DNA from: Aurelia coerulea
Lineage: Eukaryota; Cnidaria; Scyphozoa; Semaeostomeae; Ulmaridae
Direction of reading: 5' to 3'
Assembly: GCA_039566865.1 (NCBI GenBank)
Contig: CM076944.1
Coordinates: 20,544,501 to 20,608,500 of the forward strand
Length of the DNA: 64,000 nucleotides
Positions 40,301 through 54,671 of this stretch are shown piece by piece. The notes under the pieces are model-generated. The model ran no database searches. It had not been told where the DNA came from and was given only the letters and a program-made list of their open reading frames with translations. Positions within the stretch are counted from its first letter, which is position 1, and every line of letters begins with the position of its first letter. The position numbers and the translations under genes were made by a program.

Positions 40301-43300
40301 TAAATGTTTATTTTCTCAAAGAAAACAAAATATAAACACAAAAAGCGTGGATTAACGCACTTCATTAGCTACAATTCATATTAGAAAGAGTATTGCCCTC
40401 ATCGTTCTTTAAAACATTAGTTCTGCCAGCTACTTCTTTTATACCACTATATTAGTGCTGCAGCAACCATTCTTAGCAACTTTTCTATAGATATTAGTTC
40501 TTTCTTTAGTCTTATTTTAGCTTTACTGCATCAACAAACATCGATTAATTGAATGTTTATTTATTCAAAGTAAACAAAATTTAATCACAAATAGTGTGGA
40601 TTTACGCACTATATATATTTCAAAGAGTATTGCGCTAATTGTTCTTTATATCTTTATTTCTGCCAGCTACTACTTTTATAGCACTATATTAGTCCTACAG
40701 CAACCATTCTTGGAAACATTACTATAGAAATTAGTTCTTTCTTAAGTCTTATTTTATCTTTACTGCATCAAAACACATCGATTAATTAAATGTTTATTTT
40801 CTCAAAGAAAACAAAACGTTAACACAAAACGTGTGGATTAACGCACTTTGTTAGCTACAATTCATATCATAAAGACTTTTGCTCTCATCGTTACTTAAAC
40901 TCTAGTTTTGCAAGCTACTTTTTTATAGTACTATATTAGCGCTGCAGCAACCATTCTTGGAAACATTACTATAGACATTAGTTCTTTCTTTAGTCTTACT
41001 TTAGCTTTACCGCATCAACAAACATCGATTTAATTAAATGTTTATTTTCTAAAAGAAAACAAAATATAAAAAATAAAAAAAGTGTGAATTAACGCACTTT
41101 ATTAGCTACAATTCATATTATAAAGAGTATTGCACTCATCGTTCTTTACAACTTTGGTTCTGCCAGCTACTTCTTTTATAGCACTATATTAGTGCTGCAG
41201 AAACCTATCTAGGAAACATTTCTATAGAGATTAGTTCTTTCTTTAGTCTTATTTTAGCTTTACCGTATCAACAAACATCGATTAATTAAATGTTTATTTT
41301 CTCAAAGAAAACAAAATATAAACACAAAAAGAGTGGAATAACGCACTTTATTAGCATCCATTCATATTTTAAAGAGTTTTGCTCTCATCGTTACTTAAAA
41401 CTTTAGTGTTGCAAGATACTTCTTATATAGCACTATATTAGTGCTGCAGCAACCATTCTTGGAAACATTACTATCGACATTAGTTCTTTCTTTAGTCTTA
41501 TTTTAGCTTTGGTTCTGCCAGCTACTTCTTTTATAGCACTATATTACTGCTACAGCAACTATTCTTGGAAACATTACTATAGACATTAGTTCTTTCTTTA
41601 GTCTTATTTTAGCTTTACTGCATCAACAAGCATCGATTCATTAAATGTTTATTTTCTTAAAGAAAACAAAATATAAACACAAAAAGTGTGGATTAACGCA
41701 CTTTATTAGCTTCATTTCATATTATAAAGAGTATTGCACTCATCGTTCTTTACAACTTTGGTTCTGCCAGCTACTTCTTTTATAGCACTATATTAATGCT
41801 GCAGAAACCTATCTAGGAAACATTACTATAGAGATTAGTTCTTTCTTTAGTCTTATTTTAGCTTTACCGTATCAACAAACATCGATTAATTAAATGTTTA
41901 TTTTCTCAAAGAAAACAAAATATAAAAACAAAAAGTGTAGAATAACGCACTTTATTAGCTTCCATTCATATTTCAAAGAGTATTGCGTTCATCGTTCTTT
42001 ATAATTTTAGTTCTGCCAGCTACTTCTTTTAAAGCACTATATTAGTGCTGCAGCAACCATTCTTAGAAACATTTCTATAGACATTAGTTCTTTCTTTAGT
42101 CTTATTTTAGCTATACTGCATCAAAAACCATCGATTAATTAAATGTTTATTTTCTCAAAGAAAACAAAATTTGAACACAAAAAGTGTGGATTAACGCACT
42201 TTGTTAGCTACAATTCATATCATAAAGAGTATTGCGCTCATCGTTCTTTAAAACTTTAGTTCTGCTAGCTACTTCTTTTATAGCACTATATTAGTGCTGC
42301 AGCAACAGTTTTTGGAAACATTAATATAGACATTAGTTCTTTCTTTCGTCTTATTTTAGCTTTAGTGCATCAATAAACATCGATTAATTAAATGTTAATT
42401 TGCTCAAAGAAAACAAAATATAAACACAAAAAGTGTGGATTAACGCACTTTATTAGCTACAATTCATATTATAAAGAGTATTGCGCTAATCGTTGTTTAT
42501 AACTTTAGTTCTGCCAGCTACTTCTTTTATAGCACTATATTAGTGCTGCAGCAACCATTATTGGAAAAATTAATATGGACATTAGTTCTTTCTTTGGTCT
42601 TACTTTAGCTTCACAGCATCAACAAATATCGATTAATTAAATGTTTATTTTCTCAAAGAAAGCAAAATATAAACACAAAAAGTGTGGATTAACGCACTTC
42701 ATTAGCTACAATTCATATTAGAAAGAGTATTGCCCTCATCGTTCTTTAAAACATTAGTTCTGCCAGCTACTTCTTTTATAACACTATATTAGTGCTGCAG
42801 CAACCATTCTTAGCAGTTTTTCTATAGACATTAGTTCTTTCTTTAGTCTTATTTTAGCTTAACTGCATCAACAAACATCGATTAATTAAATGTTTATTTT
42901 CTCAAAGAAAACAAAATATAAACACAAAAAGCGTGGATTAACGCACTTCATTAGCTACAATTCATATTAGAAAGAGTATTGCGCTCATCGTTCTTTAAAA
43001 CTTTAGTTCTGCCAGCTACTTCTTTTATACCACTATATTAGTGCTGCAGCAACCATTCTTAGCAACTTTTCTATTGATATTAGTTCTTTCTTTAGTCTTA
43101 TTTTAGCTTTACTGCATCAACAAACATCGATTAATTGAATGTTTATTTATTCAAAGTAAACAAAATTTAATCACAAATAGTGTGGATTTACGCACTATAC
43201 ATATTTCAAAGAGTATTGCGCTAATTGTTCTTTATATCTTTAGTTCTGCCAGCTACTTCTTTTATACCACTATATTAGTGCTGCAGCAACCATTCTTAGC

Positions 43301-46300
43301 AACTTTTCTATTGATATTAGTTCTTTCTTTAGTCTTATTTTAGCTTTACTGCATCAACAAACATCGATTAATTGAATGTTTATTTATTCAAAGTAAACAA
43401 AATTTAATCACAAATAGTGTGGATTTACGCACTATACATATTTCAAAGAGTATTGCGCTAATTGTTCTTTATATCTTTATTTCTGCCAGCTACTACTTTT
43501 ATAGCACTATATTAGTCCTGCAGCAACCATTCTTGGAAACATTACTATAGAAATTAGTTCTTTCTTAAGTCTTATTTTATCTTTACTGCATCAAAACACA
43601 TCGATTAATTAAATGTTTATTTTCTCAAAGAAAACAAAACTTTAACACAAAACGTGTGGATTAACGCACTTTGTTAGCTACAATTCATATCATAAAGACT
43701 TTTGCTCTCATCGTTACTTAAACTCTAGTTTTGCAAGCTACTTTTTTATAGTACTATATTAGCGCTGCAGCAACCATTCTTGGAAACATTACTATAGACA
43801 TTAGTTCTTTCTTTAGTCTTACTTTAGCTTTACCGCATCAACAAACATCGATTTAATTAAATGTTTATTTTCTAAAAGAAAACAAAATATAAAAAATAAA
43901 AAAAGTGTGAATTAACGCACTTTATTAGCTACAATTCATATTATAAAGAGTATTGCACTCATCGTTCTTTACAACTTTGGTTCTGCCAGCTACTTCTTTT
44001 ATAGCACTATATTAGTGCTGCAGAAACCTATCTAGGAAACATTTCTATAGAGATTAGTTCTTTCTTTAGTCTTATTTTAGCTTTACCGTATCAACAAACA
44101 TCGATTAATTAAATGTTTATTTTCTCAAAGAAAACAAAATATAAACACAAAAAGAGTGGAATAACGCACTTTATTAGCATCCATTCATATTTTAAAGAGT
44201 TTTGCTCTCATCGTTACTTAAAACTTTAGTTTTGCAAGATACTTCTTATATAGCACTATATTAGTGCTGCAGCAACCATTCTTGGAAACATTACTATCGA
44301 CATTAGTTCTTTCTTTAGTCTTATTTTAGCTTTGGTTCTGCCAGCTACTTCTTTTATAGCACTATATTACTGCTACAGCAACTATTCTTGGAAACATTAC
44401 TATAGACATTAGTTCTTTCTTTAGTCTTATTTTAGCTTTACTGCATCAACAAGCATCGATTCATTAAATGTTTATTTTCTTAAAGAAAACAAAATATAAA
44501 CACAAAAAGTGTGGATTAACGCACTTTATTAGCTTCATTTCATATTATAAAGAGTATTGCACTCATCGTTCTTTACAACTTTGGTTCTGCCAGCTACTTC
44601 TTTTATAGCACTATATTAATGCTGCAGAAACCTATCTAGGAAACATTACTATAGAGATTAGTTCTTTCTTTAGTCTTATTTTAGCTTTACCGTATCAACA
44701 AACATCGATTAATTAAATGTTTATTTTCTCAAAGAAAACAAAATATAAAAACAAAAAGTGTAGAATAACGCACTTTATTAGCTTCCATTCATATTTCAAA
44801 GAGTATTGCGTTCATCGTTCTTTATAATTTTAGTTCTGCCAGCTACTTCTTTTAAAGCACTATATTAGTGCTGCAGCAACCATTCTTAGAAACATTTCTA
44901 TAGACATTAGTTCTTTCTTTAGTCTTATTTTAGCTATACTGCATCAAAAACCATCGATTAATTAAATGTTTATTTTCTCAAAGAAAACAAAATTTGAACA
45001 CAAAAAGTGTGGATTAACGCACTTTGTTAGCTACAATTCATATCATAAAGAGTATTGCGCTCATCGTTCTTTAAAACTTTAGTTCTGCTAGCTACTTCTT
45101 TTATAGCACTATATTAGTGCTGCAGCAACAGTTTTTGGAAACATTAATATAGACATTAGTTCTTTCTTTAGTCTTATTTTAGCTTTAGTGCATCAATAAA
45201 CATCGATTAATTAAATGTTAATTTGCTCAAAGAAAACAAAATATAAACACAAAAAGTGTGGATTAACGCACTTTATTAGCTACAATTCATATTATAAAGA
45301 GTATTGCGCTAATCGTTGTTTATAACTTTAGTTCTGCCAGCTACTTCTTTTATAGCACTATATTAGTGCTGCAGCAACCATTATTGGAAAAATTAATATG
45401 GACATTAGTTCTTTCTTTGGTCTTACTTTAGCTTCACAGCATCAACAAATATCGATTAATTAAATGTTTATTTTCTCAAAGAAAGCAAAATATAAACACA
45501 AAAAGTGTGGATTAACGCACTTCATTAGCTACAATTCATATTAGAAAGAGTATTGCCCTCATCGTTCTTTAAAACATTAGTTCTGCCAGCTACTTCTTTT
45601 ATAACACTATATTAGTGCTGCAGCAACCATTCTTAGCAGTTTTTCTATAGACATTAGTTCTTTCTTTAGTCTTATTTTAGCTTAACTGCATCAACAAACA
45701 TCGATTAATTAAATGTTTATTTTCTCAAAGAAAACAAAATATAAACACAAAAAGCGTGGATTAACGCACTTCATTAGCTACAATTCATATTAGAAAGAGT
45801 ATTGCGCTCATCGTTCTTTAAAACTTTAGTTCTGCCAGCTACTTCTTTTATACCACTATATTAGTGCTGCAGCAACCATTCTTAGCAACTTTTCTATTGA
45901 TATTAGTTCTTTCTTTAGTCTTATTTTAGCTTTACTGCATCAACAAACATCGATTAATTGAATGTTTATTTATTCAAAGTAAACAAAATTTAATCACAAA
46001 TAGTGTGGATTTACGCACTATACATATTTCAAAGAGTATTGCGCTAATTGTTCTTTATATCTTTAGTTCTGCCAGCTACTACTTTTATAGCACTATATTA
46101 GTGCTGCAGCAACCATTCTTGGAAACATTATTATAGAAATTAGCTCTTTCTTAAGTCTTATTTTAGCTTTACTGCATCAACAAACATCGATTAATTGAAT
46201 GTTTATTTGTTCAAAGTAAACCAAATTTAATCACAAATAGTGTGGATTTACGCACTATATATATTTCAAAGAGTATTGCGCTAATTGTTCTTTATATCTT

Positions 46301-49300
46301 TATTTCTGCCAGCTACTACTTTTATAGCACTATATTAGTCCTGCAGCAACCATTCTTGGAAACATTACTATAGAAATTAGTTCTTTCTTAGGTCTTATTT
46401 TATCTTTACTGCATCAAAACACATCGATTAATTAAATGTTTATTTTCTCAAAGAAAACAAAACTTTAACACAAAACGTGTGGATTAACGCACTTTGTTAG
46501 CTACAATTCATATCATAAAGACTTTTGCTCTCATCGTTACTTAAACTCTAGTTTTGCAAGCTACTTTTTTTATAGCACTATATTAGCGCTGCAGCAACCA
46601 TTCTTGGAAACATTACTATAGACATTAGTTCTTTCTTTAGTCTTACTTTAGCTTTACCGCATCAACAAACATCGATTTAATTAAATGTTTATTTTCTAAA
46701 AGAAAACAAAATATAAAAAATAAAAAAAGTGTGAATTAACGCACTTTATTAGCTACAATTCATATTATAAAGAGTATTGCACTCATCGTTCTTTACAACT
46801 TTGGTTCTGCCAGCTACTTCTTTTATAGCACTATATTAGTGCTGCAGAAACCTATCTAGGAAACATTTCTATAGAGATTAGTTCTTTCTTTAGTCTTATT
46901 TTAGCTTTACCGTATCAACAAACATCGATTAATTAAATGTTTATTTTCTCAAAGAAAACAAAATATAAACACAAAAAGAGTGGAATAACGCACTTTATTA
47001 GCATCCATTCATATTTTAAAGAGTTTTGCTCTCATCGTTACTTAAAACTTTAGTTTTGCAAGATACTTCTTATATAGCACTATATTAGTGCTGCAGCAAC
47101 CATTCTTGGAAACATTACTATCGACATTAGTTCTTTCTTTAGTCTTATTTTAGCTTTGGTTCTGCCAGCTACTTCTTTTATAGCACTATATTACTGCTAC
47201 AGCAACCATTCTTGGAAACATTACTATAGACATTAGTTCTTTCTTTAGTCTTATTTTAGCTTTACTGCATCAACAAGCATCGATTCATTAAATGTTTATT
47301 TTCTTAAAGAAAACAAAATATAAACACAAAAAGTGTGGATTAACGCACTTTATTAGCTTCATTTCATATTATAAAGAGTATTGCACTCATCGTTCTTTAC
47401 AACTTTGGTTCTGCCAGCTACTTCTTTTATAGCACTATATTAGTGCTGCAGAAACCTATCTAGGAAACATTACTATAGAGATTAGTTCTTTCTTTAGTCT
47501 TATTTTAGCTTTACCGTATCAACAAACATCGATTAATTAAATGTTTATTTTCTCAAAGAAAACAAAATATAAAAACAAAAAGTGTGGAATAACGCACTTT
47601 ATTAGCTTCCATTCATATTTTAAAGAGTTTTGCTCTCATCGTTACAAAACTTTAGTTTTGCAGGCTACTTCTTTTATAGCACTATATTAGCGCTGCAGCA
47701 ACCATTCTTGGAAACATTACTATAGACATTAGTTCTTTCTTTAGTCTTATTTTAGGTTTACTGCATCAACAAACATCGATTAATTGAATGTTTATTTTCT
47801 CAAAGAAAACAAAATTTAAACACAAATAGTGTGGATTAACGCACTATACATATTTCAAAGAGTATTGCGTTCATCGTTCTTTATAATTTTAGTTCTGCCA
47901 GCTACTTCTTTTAAAGCACTATATTAGTGCTGCAGCAACCATTCTTAGAAACATTTCTATAGACATTAGTTCTTTCTTTAGTCTTATTTTAGCTATACTG
48001 CATCAAAAACCATCGATTAGTTAAATGTTTATTTTCTCAGAGAAAACAAAATTTGAACACAAAAAGTGTGGATTAACGCACTTTGTTAGCTACAATTCAT
48101 ATCATAAAGAGTATTGCGCTCCTCGTTCTTTAAAACTTTAGTTCTGCCAGCTACTTCTTTTATAGCACTATATTAGTGCTGCAGCAACAGTTTTTGGAAA
48201 CATTAATATAGACATTAGTTCTTTCTTTAGTCTTATTTTAGCTTTAGTGCATCAATAAACATCGATTAATTAAATGTTAATTTGCTCAAAGAAAACAAAA
48301 TATAAACACAAAAAGTGTGGATTAACGCACTTTATTAGCTACAATTCATATTATAAAGAGTATTGCGCTAATCGTTGTTTATAACTTTAGTTCTGCCAGC
48401 TACTTTTTTTATAGCACTATATTAGTGCTGCAGCAACCATTATTGGAAAAATTAATATGGACATTAGTTCTTTCTTTGGTCTTACTTTAGCTTCACAGCA
48501 TCAACAAATATCGATTAATTAAATGTTTATTTTCTCAAAGAAAGCAAAATATAAACACAAAAAGTGTGGATTAACGCACTTCATTAGCTACAATTCATAT
48601 TAGAAAGAGTATTGCCCTCATCGTTCTTTAAAACATTAGTTCTGCCAGCTACTTCTTTTATAACACTATATTAGTGCTGCAGCAACCATTCTTAGCAACT
48701 TTTCTATTGATATTAGTTCTTTCTTTAGTCTTATTTTAGCTTTACTGCATCAACAAACATCGATTAATTGAATGTTTATTTATTCAAAGTAAACAAAATT
48801 TAATCACAAATAGTGTGGATTTACGCACTATACATATTTCAAAGAGTATTGCGCTAATTGTTCTTTATATCTTTAGTTCTGCCAGCTACTACTTTTATAG
48901 CACTATATTAGTGCTGCAGCAACCATTCTTGGAAACCTTATTATAGAAATTAGCTCTTTCTTAAGTCTTATTTTAGCTTTACTGCATCAACAAACATCGA
49001 TTAATTGAATGTTTATTTGTTCAAAGTAAACCAAATTTAATCACAAATAGTGTGGATTTACGCACTATATATATTTCAAAGAGTATTGCGCTAATTGTTC
49101 TTTATATCTTTATTTCTGCCAGCTACTACTTTTATAGCACTATATTAGTCCTGCAGCAACCATTCTTGGAAACATTACTATAGAAATTAGTTCTTTCTTA
49201 GGTCTTATTTTATCTTTACTGCATCAAAACACATCGATTAATTAAATGTTTATTTTCTCAAAGAAAACAAAACTTTAACACAAAACGTGTGGATTAACGC

Positions 49301-52300
49301 ACTTTGTTAGCTACAATTCATATCATAAAGACTTTTGCTCTCATCGTTACTTAAACTCTAGTTTTGCAAGCTACTTTTTTTATAGCACTATATTAGCGCT
49401 GCAGCAACCATTCTTGGAAACATTACTATAGACATTAGTTCTTTCTTTAGTCTTACTTTAGCTTTACCGCATCAACAAACATCGATTTAATTAAATGTTT
49501 ATTTTCTAAAAGAAAACAAAATATAAAAAATAAAAAAAGTGTGAATTAACGCACTTTATTAGCTACAATTCATATTATAAAGAGTATTGCACTCATCGTT
49601 CTTTACAACTTTGGTTCTGCCAGCTACTTCTTTTATAGCACTATATTAGTGCTGCAGAAACCTATCTAGGAAACATTTCTATAGAGATTAGTTCTTTCTT
49701 TAGTCTTATTTTAGCTTTACCGTATCAACAAACATCGATTAATTAAATGTTTATTTTCTCAAAGAAAACAAAATATAAACACAAAAAGAGTGGAATAACG
49801 CACTTTATTAGCATCCATTCATATTTTAAAGAGTTTTGCTCTCATCGTTACTTAAAACTTTAGTTTTGCAAGATACTTCTTATATAGCACTATATTAGTG
49901 CTGCAGCAACCATTCTTGGAAACATTACTATCGACATTAGTTCTTTCTTTAGTCTTATTTTAGCTTTGGTTCTGCCAGCTACTTCTTTTATAGCACTATA
50001 TTACTGCTACAGCAACCATTCTTGGAAACATTACTATAGACATTAGTTCTTTCTTTAGTCTTATTTTAGCTTTACTGCATCAACAAGCATCGATTCATTA
50101 AATGTTTATTTTCTTAAAGAAAACAAAATATAAACACAAAAAGTGTGGATTAACGCACTTTATTAGCTTCATTTCATATTATAAAGAGTATTGCACTCAT
50201 CGTTCTTTACAACTTTGGTTCTGCCAGCTACTTCTTTTATAGCACTATATTAGTGCTGCAGAAACCTATCTAGGAAACATTACTATAGAGATTAGTTCTT
50301 TCTTTAGTCTTATTTTAGCTTTACCGTATCAACAAACATCGATTAATTAAATGTTTATTTTCTCAAAGAAAACAAAATATAAAAACAAAAAGTGTGGAAT
50401 AACGCACTTTATTAGCTTCCATTCATATTTTAAAGAGTTTTGCTCTCATCGTTACAAAACTTTAGTTTTGCAGGCTACTTCTTTTATAGCACTATATTAG
50501 CGCTGCAGCAACCATTCTTGGAAACATTACTATAGACATTAGTTCTTTCTTTAGTCTTATTTTAGCTTTACTGCATCAACAAACATCGATTAATTGAATG
50601 TTTATTTTCTCAAAGAAAACAAAATTTAAACACAAATAGTGTGGATTAACGCACTATACATATTTCAAAGAGTATTGCGTTCATCGTTCTTTATAATTTT
50701 AGTTCTGCCAGCTACTTCTTTTAAAGCACTATATTAGTGCTGCAGCAACCATTCTTAGAAACATTTCTATAGACATTAGTTCTTTCTTTAGTCTTATTTT
50801 AGCTATACTGCATCAAAAACCATCGATTAGTTAAATGTTTATTTTCTCAGAGAAAACAAAATTTGAACACAAAAAGTGTGGATTAACGCACTTTGTTAGC
50901 TACAATTCATATCATAAAGAGTATTGCGCTCCTCGTTCTTTAAAACTTTAGTTCTGCCAGCTACTTCTTTTATAGCACTATATTAGTGCTGCAGCAACAG
51001 TTTTTGGAAACATTAATATAGACATTAGTTCTTTCTTTAGTCTTATTTTAGCTTTAGTGCATCAATAAACATCGATTAATTAAATGTTAATTTGCTCAAA
51101 GAAAACAAAATATAAACACAAAAAGTGTGGATTAACGCACTTTATTAGCTACAATTCATATTATAAAGAGTATTGCGCTAATCGTTGTTTATAACTTTAG
51201 TTCTGCCAGCTACTTTTTTTATAGCACTATATTAGTGCTGCAGCAACCATTATTGGAAAAATTAATATGGACATTAGTTCTTTCTTTGGTCTTACTTTAG
51301 CTTCACAGCATCAACAAATATCGATTAATTAAATGTTTATTTTCTCAAAGAAAGCAAAATATAAACACAAAAAGTGTGGATTAACGCACTTCATTAGCTA
51401 CAATTCATATTAGAAAGAGTATTGCCCTCATCGTTCTTTAAAACATTAGTTCTGCCAGCTACTTCTTTTATAACACTATATTAGTGCTGCAGCAACCATT
51501 CTTAGCAGTTTTTCTATAGACATTAGTTATTTCTTTAGTCTTATTTTAGCTTAACTGCATCAACAAACATCGATTAATTAAATGTTTATTTTCTCAAAGA
51601 AAACAAAATATAAACACAAAAAGCGTGGATTAACGCACTTCATTAGCTACAATTCATATTAGAAAGAGTATTGCGCTCATCGTTCTTTAAAACTTTAGTT
51701 CTGCCAGCTACTTCTTTTATACCACTATATTAGTGCTGCAGCAACCATTCTTAGCAACTTTTCTATAGATATTAGTTCTTTCTTTAGTCTTATTTTAGCT
51801 TTACTGCATCAACAAACATCGATTAATTGAATGTTTATTTATTCAAAGTAAACAAAATTTAATCACAAATAGTGTGGATTTACGCACTATACATATTTCA
51901 AAGAGTATTGCGCTAATTGTTCTTTATATCTTTAGTTCTGCCAGCTACTACTTTTATAGCACTATATTAGTGCTGCAGCAACCATTCTTGGGAACATTAC
52001 TATAGAAATTAGCTCTTTCTTAAGTCTAATTTTATCTTTTCTGCATCAAAACACATCGATTAATTAAATGTTTATTTTCTCAAAGAAAACAAATCTTTAA
52101 CACAAAAAGTGTGGATTAACGCACTTTGTTAGCTACAATTCATATCATAAAGACTTTTGCTCTCATCGTTACTTAAACTTTAGTTTTGCAAGCTACTTCT
52201 TTCATAGCACTATATTAGCGCAGCAGCAACCATTCTTGGAAACATTACTATAGACATTAGTTCTTTCCTTAGTCTTATTTTAGCTTTACCGCATCAACAA

Positions 52301-52440
52301 ACATCGATTTGATTAAATGTTTATTTTCTAAAAGAAAACAAAATATAAACAAAAAAGTGTGGATTAACGCACTATATTAGCTACAATTCATATCATAAAG
52401 AGTATTGCACTCATCGTTCTTTACAACTTTGGTTCTGCCA
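37390..52440 (+). repeat. Higher-order repeat, 2.59–2.82 kb, about six copies
   Basis: A private variant, TAAAAAATAAAAAAAGTGTG, marks each copy at 38481, 41067, 43890, 46714 and 49524 (spacings 2586, 2823, 2824, 2810). A diverged version at about 52346 gives a sixth copy (2822). The first spacing is shorter by 237 bp, exactly one short monomer. In the 43,890–46,714 copy I count 12 monomers, one of them a partial unit of about 106 bp in which TTATTTTAGCTTT is joined directly to GGTTCTGCCAGC. Copies differ by only a few percent, while monomers within a copy differ much more, the hallmark of higher-order homogenisation. Edges are approximate. Confidence 0.9.
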
Positions 52441-53947
52441 GCTACTTCTTTTATAGCACTATATTAGTGCTGCAGAAACCTATCTAGGAAACATTACTAT
52501 AGAGATTAGTTCTTTCTTTAGTTTTATTTTAGCTTTACCGTATCAACAAACATCGATTAATTAAATGTTTATTTTCTCAATGAAAACAAAATATAAACAC
52601 AAAAAGTGTGGAATAACGCACTTTATTAGCTTCCATTCATATTTTAAAGAGTTTTGCTCTCATCGTTACTTAAAACTTTAGTTTTGCAAGATACTTCTTT
52701 TATAGCACTATATTAGTGCTGCAGCAACCATTCTTGGAAACATTACTATCGACATTAGTTCTTTCTTTAGTCTTATTTTAGCTATACTGCATCAACAAGC
52801 ATCGATTCATTAAATGCTTATTTTCTTAAAGAAAACAAAATATAAACACAAAAAGTGTGGATTAACGCACTTTATTAGCTACATTTCATATTATAAAGAG
52901 TATTGCACTCATCGTTCTTTACAACTTTGGTTCTGCCAGCTACTTCTTTTATAGCACTTTATTAGTGCTGCAAAAACCTATCTAGGAAACATTACTATAG
53001 ACATTAGTTCTTTCTTTAGTCTTATTTTAGCTATACTGCATAAACAAAATCGATTAATTAAATGTTTATTTTCTCAAAGAAAACAAAATATAAGCACAGA
53101 AAGTGTAGATTAACGCACTTTATTAGCTACAATTCATATGATAAGGAGTATTGCGCTCATCGTTCTTTAAAACTTTATTTCTGCCAGCTACTTTTTTTAT
53201 AGCACTATATTAGTGCTGCAGCAACCTTTCTTGGAGACATTAACATCGACATTAGTTTTCTCTATCCTTATTTTAGCTTTACTGCATCAACAAACATCGA
53301 TAAATTGAATGTTTATTTTCTCAAAGAAAACAAAATTTAAACACAAATAGTGTGGATTAACGCACTATACATATTTCAAAGAGTATTGCGCTCATCGTTC
53401 TTTATAACTTCAGTTCTGCCAGCTACTTCTTTTATAGCATTATATTAGTGCTGCAGCAACCATTCTTAGAAACATTTCTATAGACATTAGTTCTTTCTTT
53501 AGTCTTATTTTAGCTTTACCGCATCAACAAACATCGATTTAATTAAATGTTCATTTTCTCAAAAGAAAACAAAATATAAGAACAAAAAGTGTGGATTAAC
53601 GCACTTTATTAGCTACAATTCATATTAAAAAGAGTATTGCACCCATCGTTCTTAAAAGTTTAGTTCTGCCAGCTACTTCTTTAAAAGCACTATATTAGTG
53701 CTGCAGCAACCATGTTTGGAAACATTATTATAGACATAAGTTCTATTTTAGTCTTATTTTAGCTCTACTGCATCAACAATAATCGATTAATTAAATGTTT
53801 ATTTTCTCAACGACAGCAAAAAATCAACACAACTTTATTAGCTACAATTCATCTTATAAAGAGTATTGCGCTCATCGTTCTTTAACACTTTAGTTCTGCC
53901 ATCTACTTAATGCTGCAACAACCATTGTTGGAAATATTACTATTGAC

Positions 53948-53950
53948 ATT
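53948..53950 (+). other. Target-site duplication ATT, left
   Basis: The satellite reads GAC-ATT before the element at 53951. The same ATT follows it at 61812–61814, and continues AGTTCTTTC. Deleting the element and one ATT gives GACATTAGTTCTTTC, the normal monomer sequence, so the call does not depend on an arbitrary choice of ends. Confidence 0.85.
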
Positions 53951-54014
53951 TAGTCCAGTCGCTACGGGGCCAAAATTAGGTGTACACTGGAAAAATTTGC
54001 GGGCAATTTAATTT
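53951..54014 (+). repeat. Left terminal inverted repeat (two blocks)
   Basis: The outer block TAGTCCAGTCGCTACGGGG (53951–53969) pairs with the inverted 61793–61811, with 2 mismatches in 19. An inner 31-bp block (53984–54014), containing ACACTGG and GCGGGCAATTTAATTT, pairs with the inverted 61758–61788 with 2 mismatches. The spacer is 14 bp here and 4 bp at the right end. Confidence 0.92.
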
Positions 54015-54671
54015 CTTCATAAATGCATTCCTTAGCAGTTGATGATTAATTTCTTACCGGTTGGAAATCGTAGTATTACTTCTGAAATGATTCCAAGATT
54101 GTTTTCTTTCTCGTGATCCTAGGCCTGGCGGTCATCATGGAAGCCATTTTGTGTGGTGAAATTTTCGTGTGAAAACGAGGCTACTTCATTACAGCCGTAA
54201 AGTTACCGGGGGTTAGCAGCAATAATTTGTCAAAAAGAAGTGTGAAAACGACAAATTCAGAATAAAAGACTATTGAAACTTAACATACAACAACTTTGAA
54301 ATATCAAATAATTGTTTTCCAATTTTAAATTGATACGACCCTACTTAAATTGAATAAAAAACCCCCATGTGACGCCGATTAGTATCCCCCGGCTAAGCTT
54401 AGATTTCATAATGGTCCGCCCACAAAGGAAACTGTCCCCTCTTGGGACGTCACGGCATGGCCCGCGTGATGAAAGAACTAATTTTTGTGAATTTTTCGAA
54501 GTAATTTGTAATACAATATAGCCGTTACTTGCGTTGGTTATGACTCAATCACTTGAAATAATTGCTGCAATAAAACAAATTTAAATTCAAGTCGGAAACC
54601 GTGCTGCTACTGCCTCATCCCTTTGGAACATTGATAGAAATATGGGTTAAACTATAACGTTTCTCAGCGGC
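54015..54671 (+). promoter_or_regulatory. Subterminal and 5' untranslated region of the DNA transposon
   Basis: About 650 bp without an ORF between the left inverted repeat and the transposase start. No clear TATA box is seen. A CRE-like GACGTCAC lies at 54446–54453. A two-codon upstream ORF (ATGGGTTAA, about 54642) precedes the start codon. The promoter should lie here because the first coding exon begins at 54672, but the transcription start cannot be placed. Confidence 0.4.

Larger units (their letters stand above)
29058..53950 (+). repeat. Satellite array, segment 5 (main block)
   Basis: About 100 monomers with several nested duplications. A block around 29.44–30.95 kb recurs at 34.89–36.40 kb (offset 5448). 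A block at about 30.24–31.69 kb recurs at 31.74–33.19 kb (offset 1498, from GAACAC at 30341 and 31839). From ~37.4 kb a larger higher-order unit takes over (separate entry). Monomers become more divergent and partly truncated from ~52.5 kb towards the DNA transposon at 53951; one at about 53,820 has lost the AGTGTGGATTAACGC part. Confidence 0.96.
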
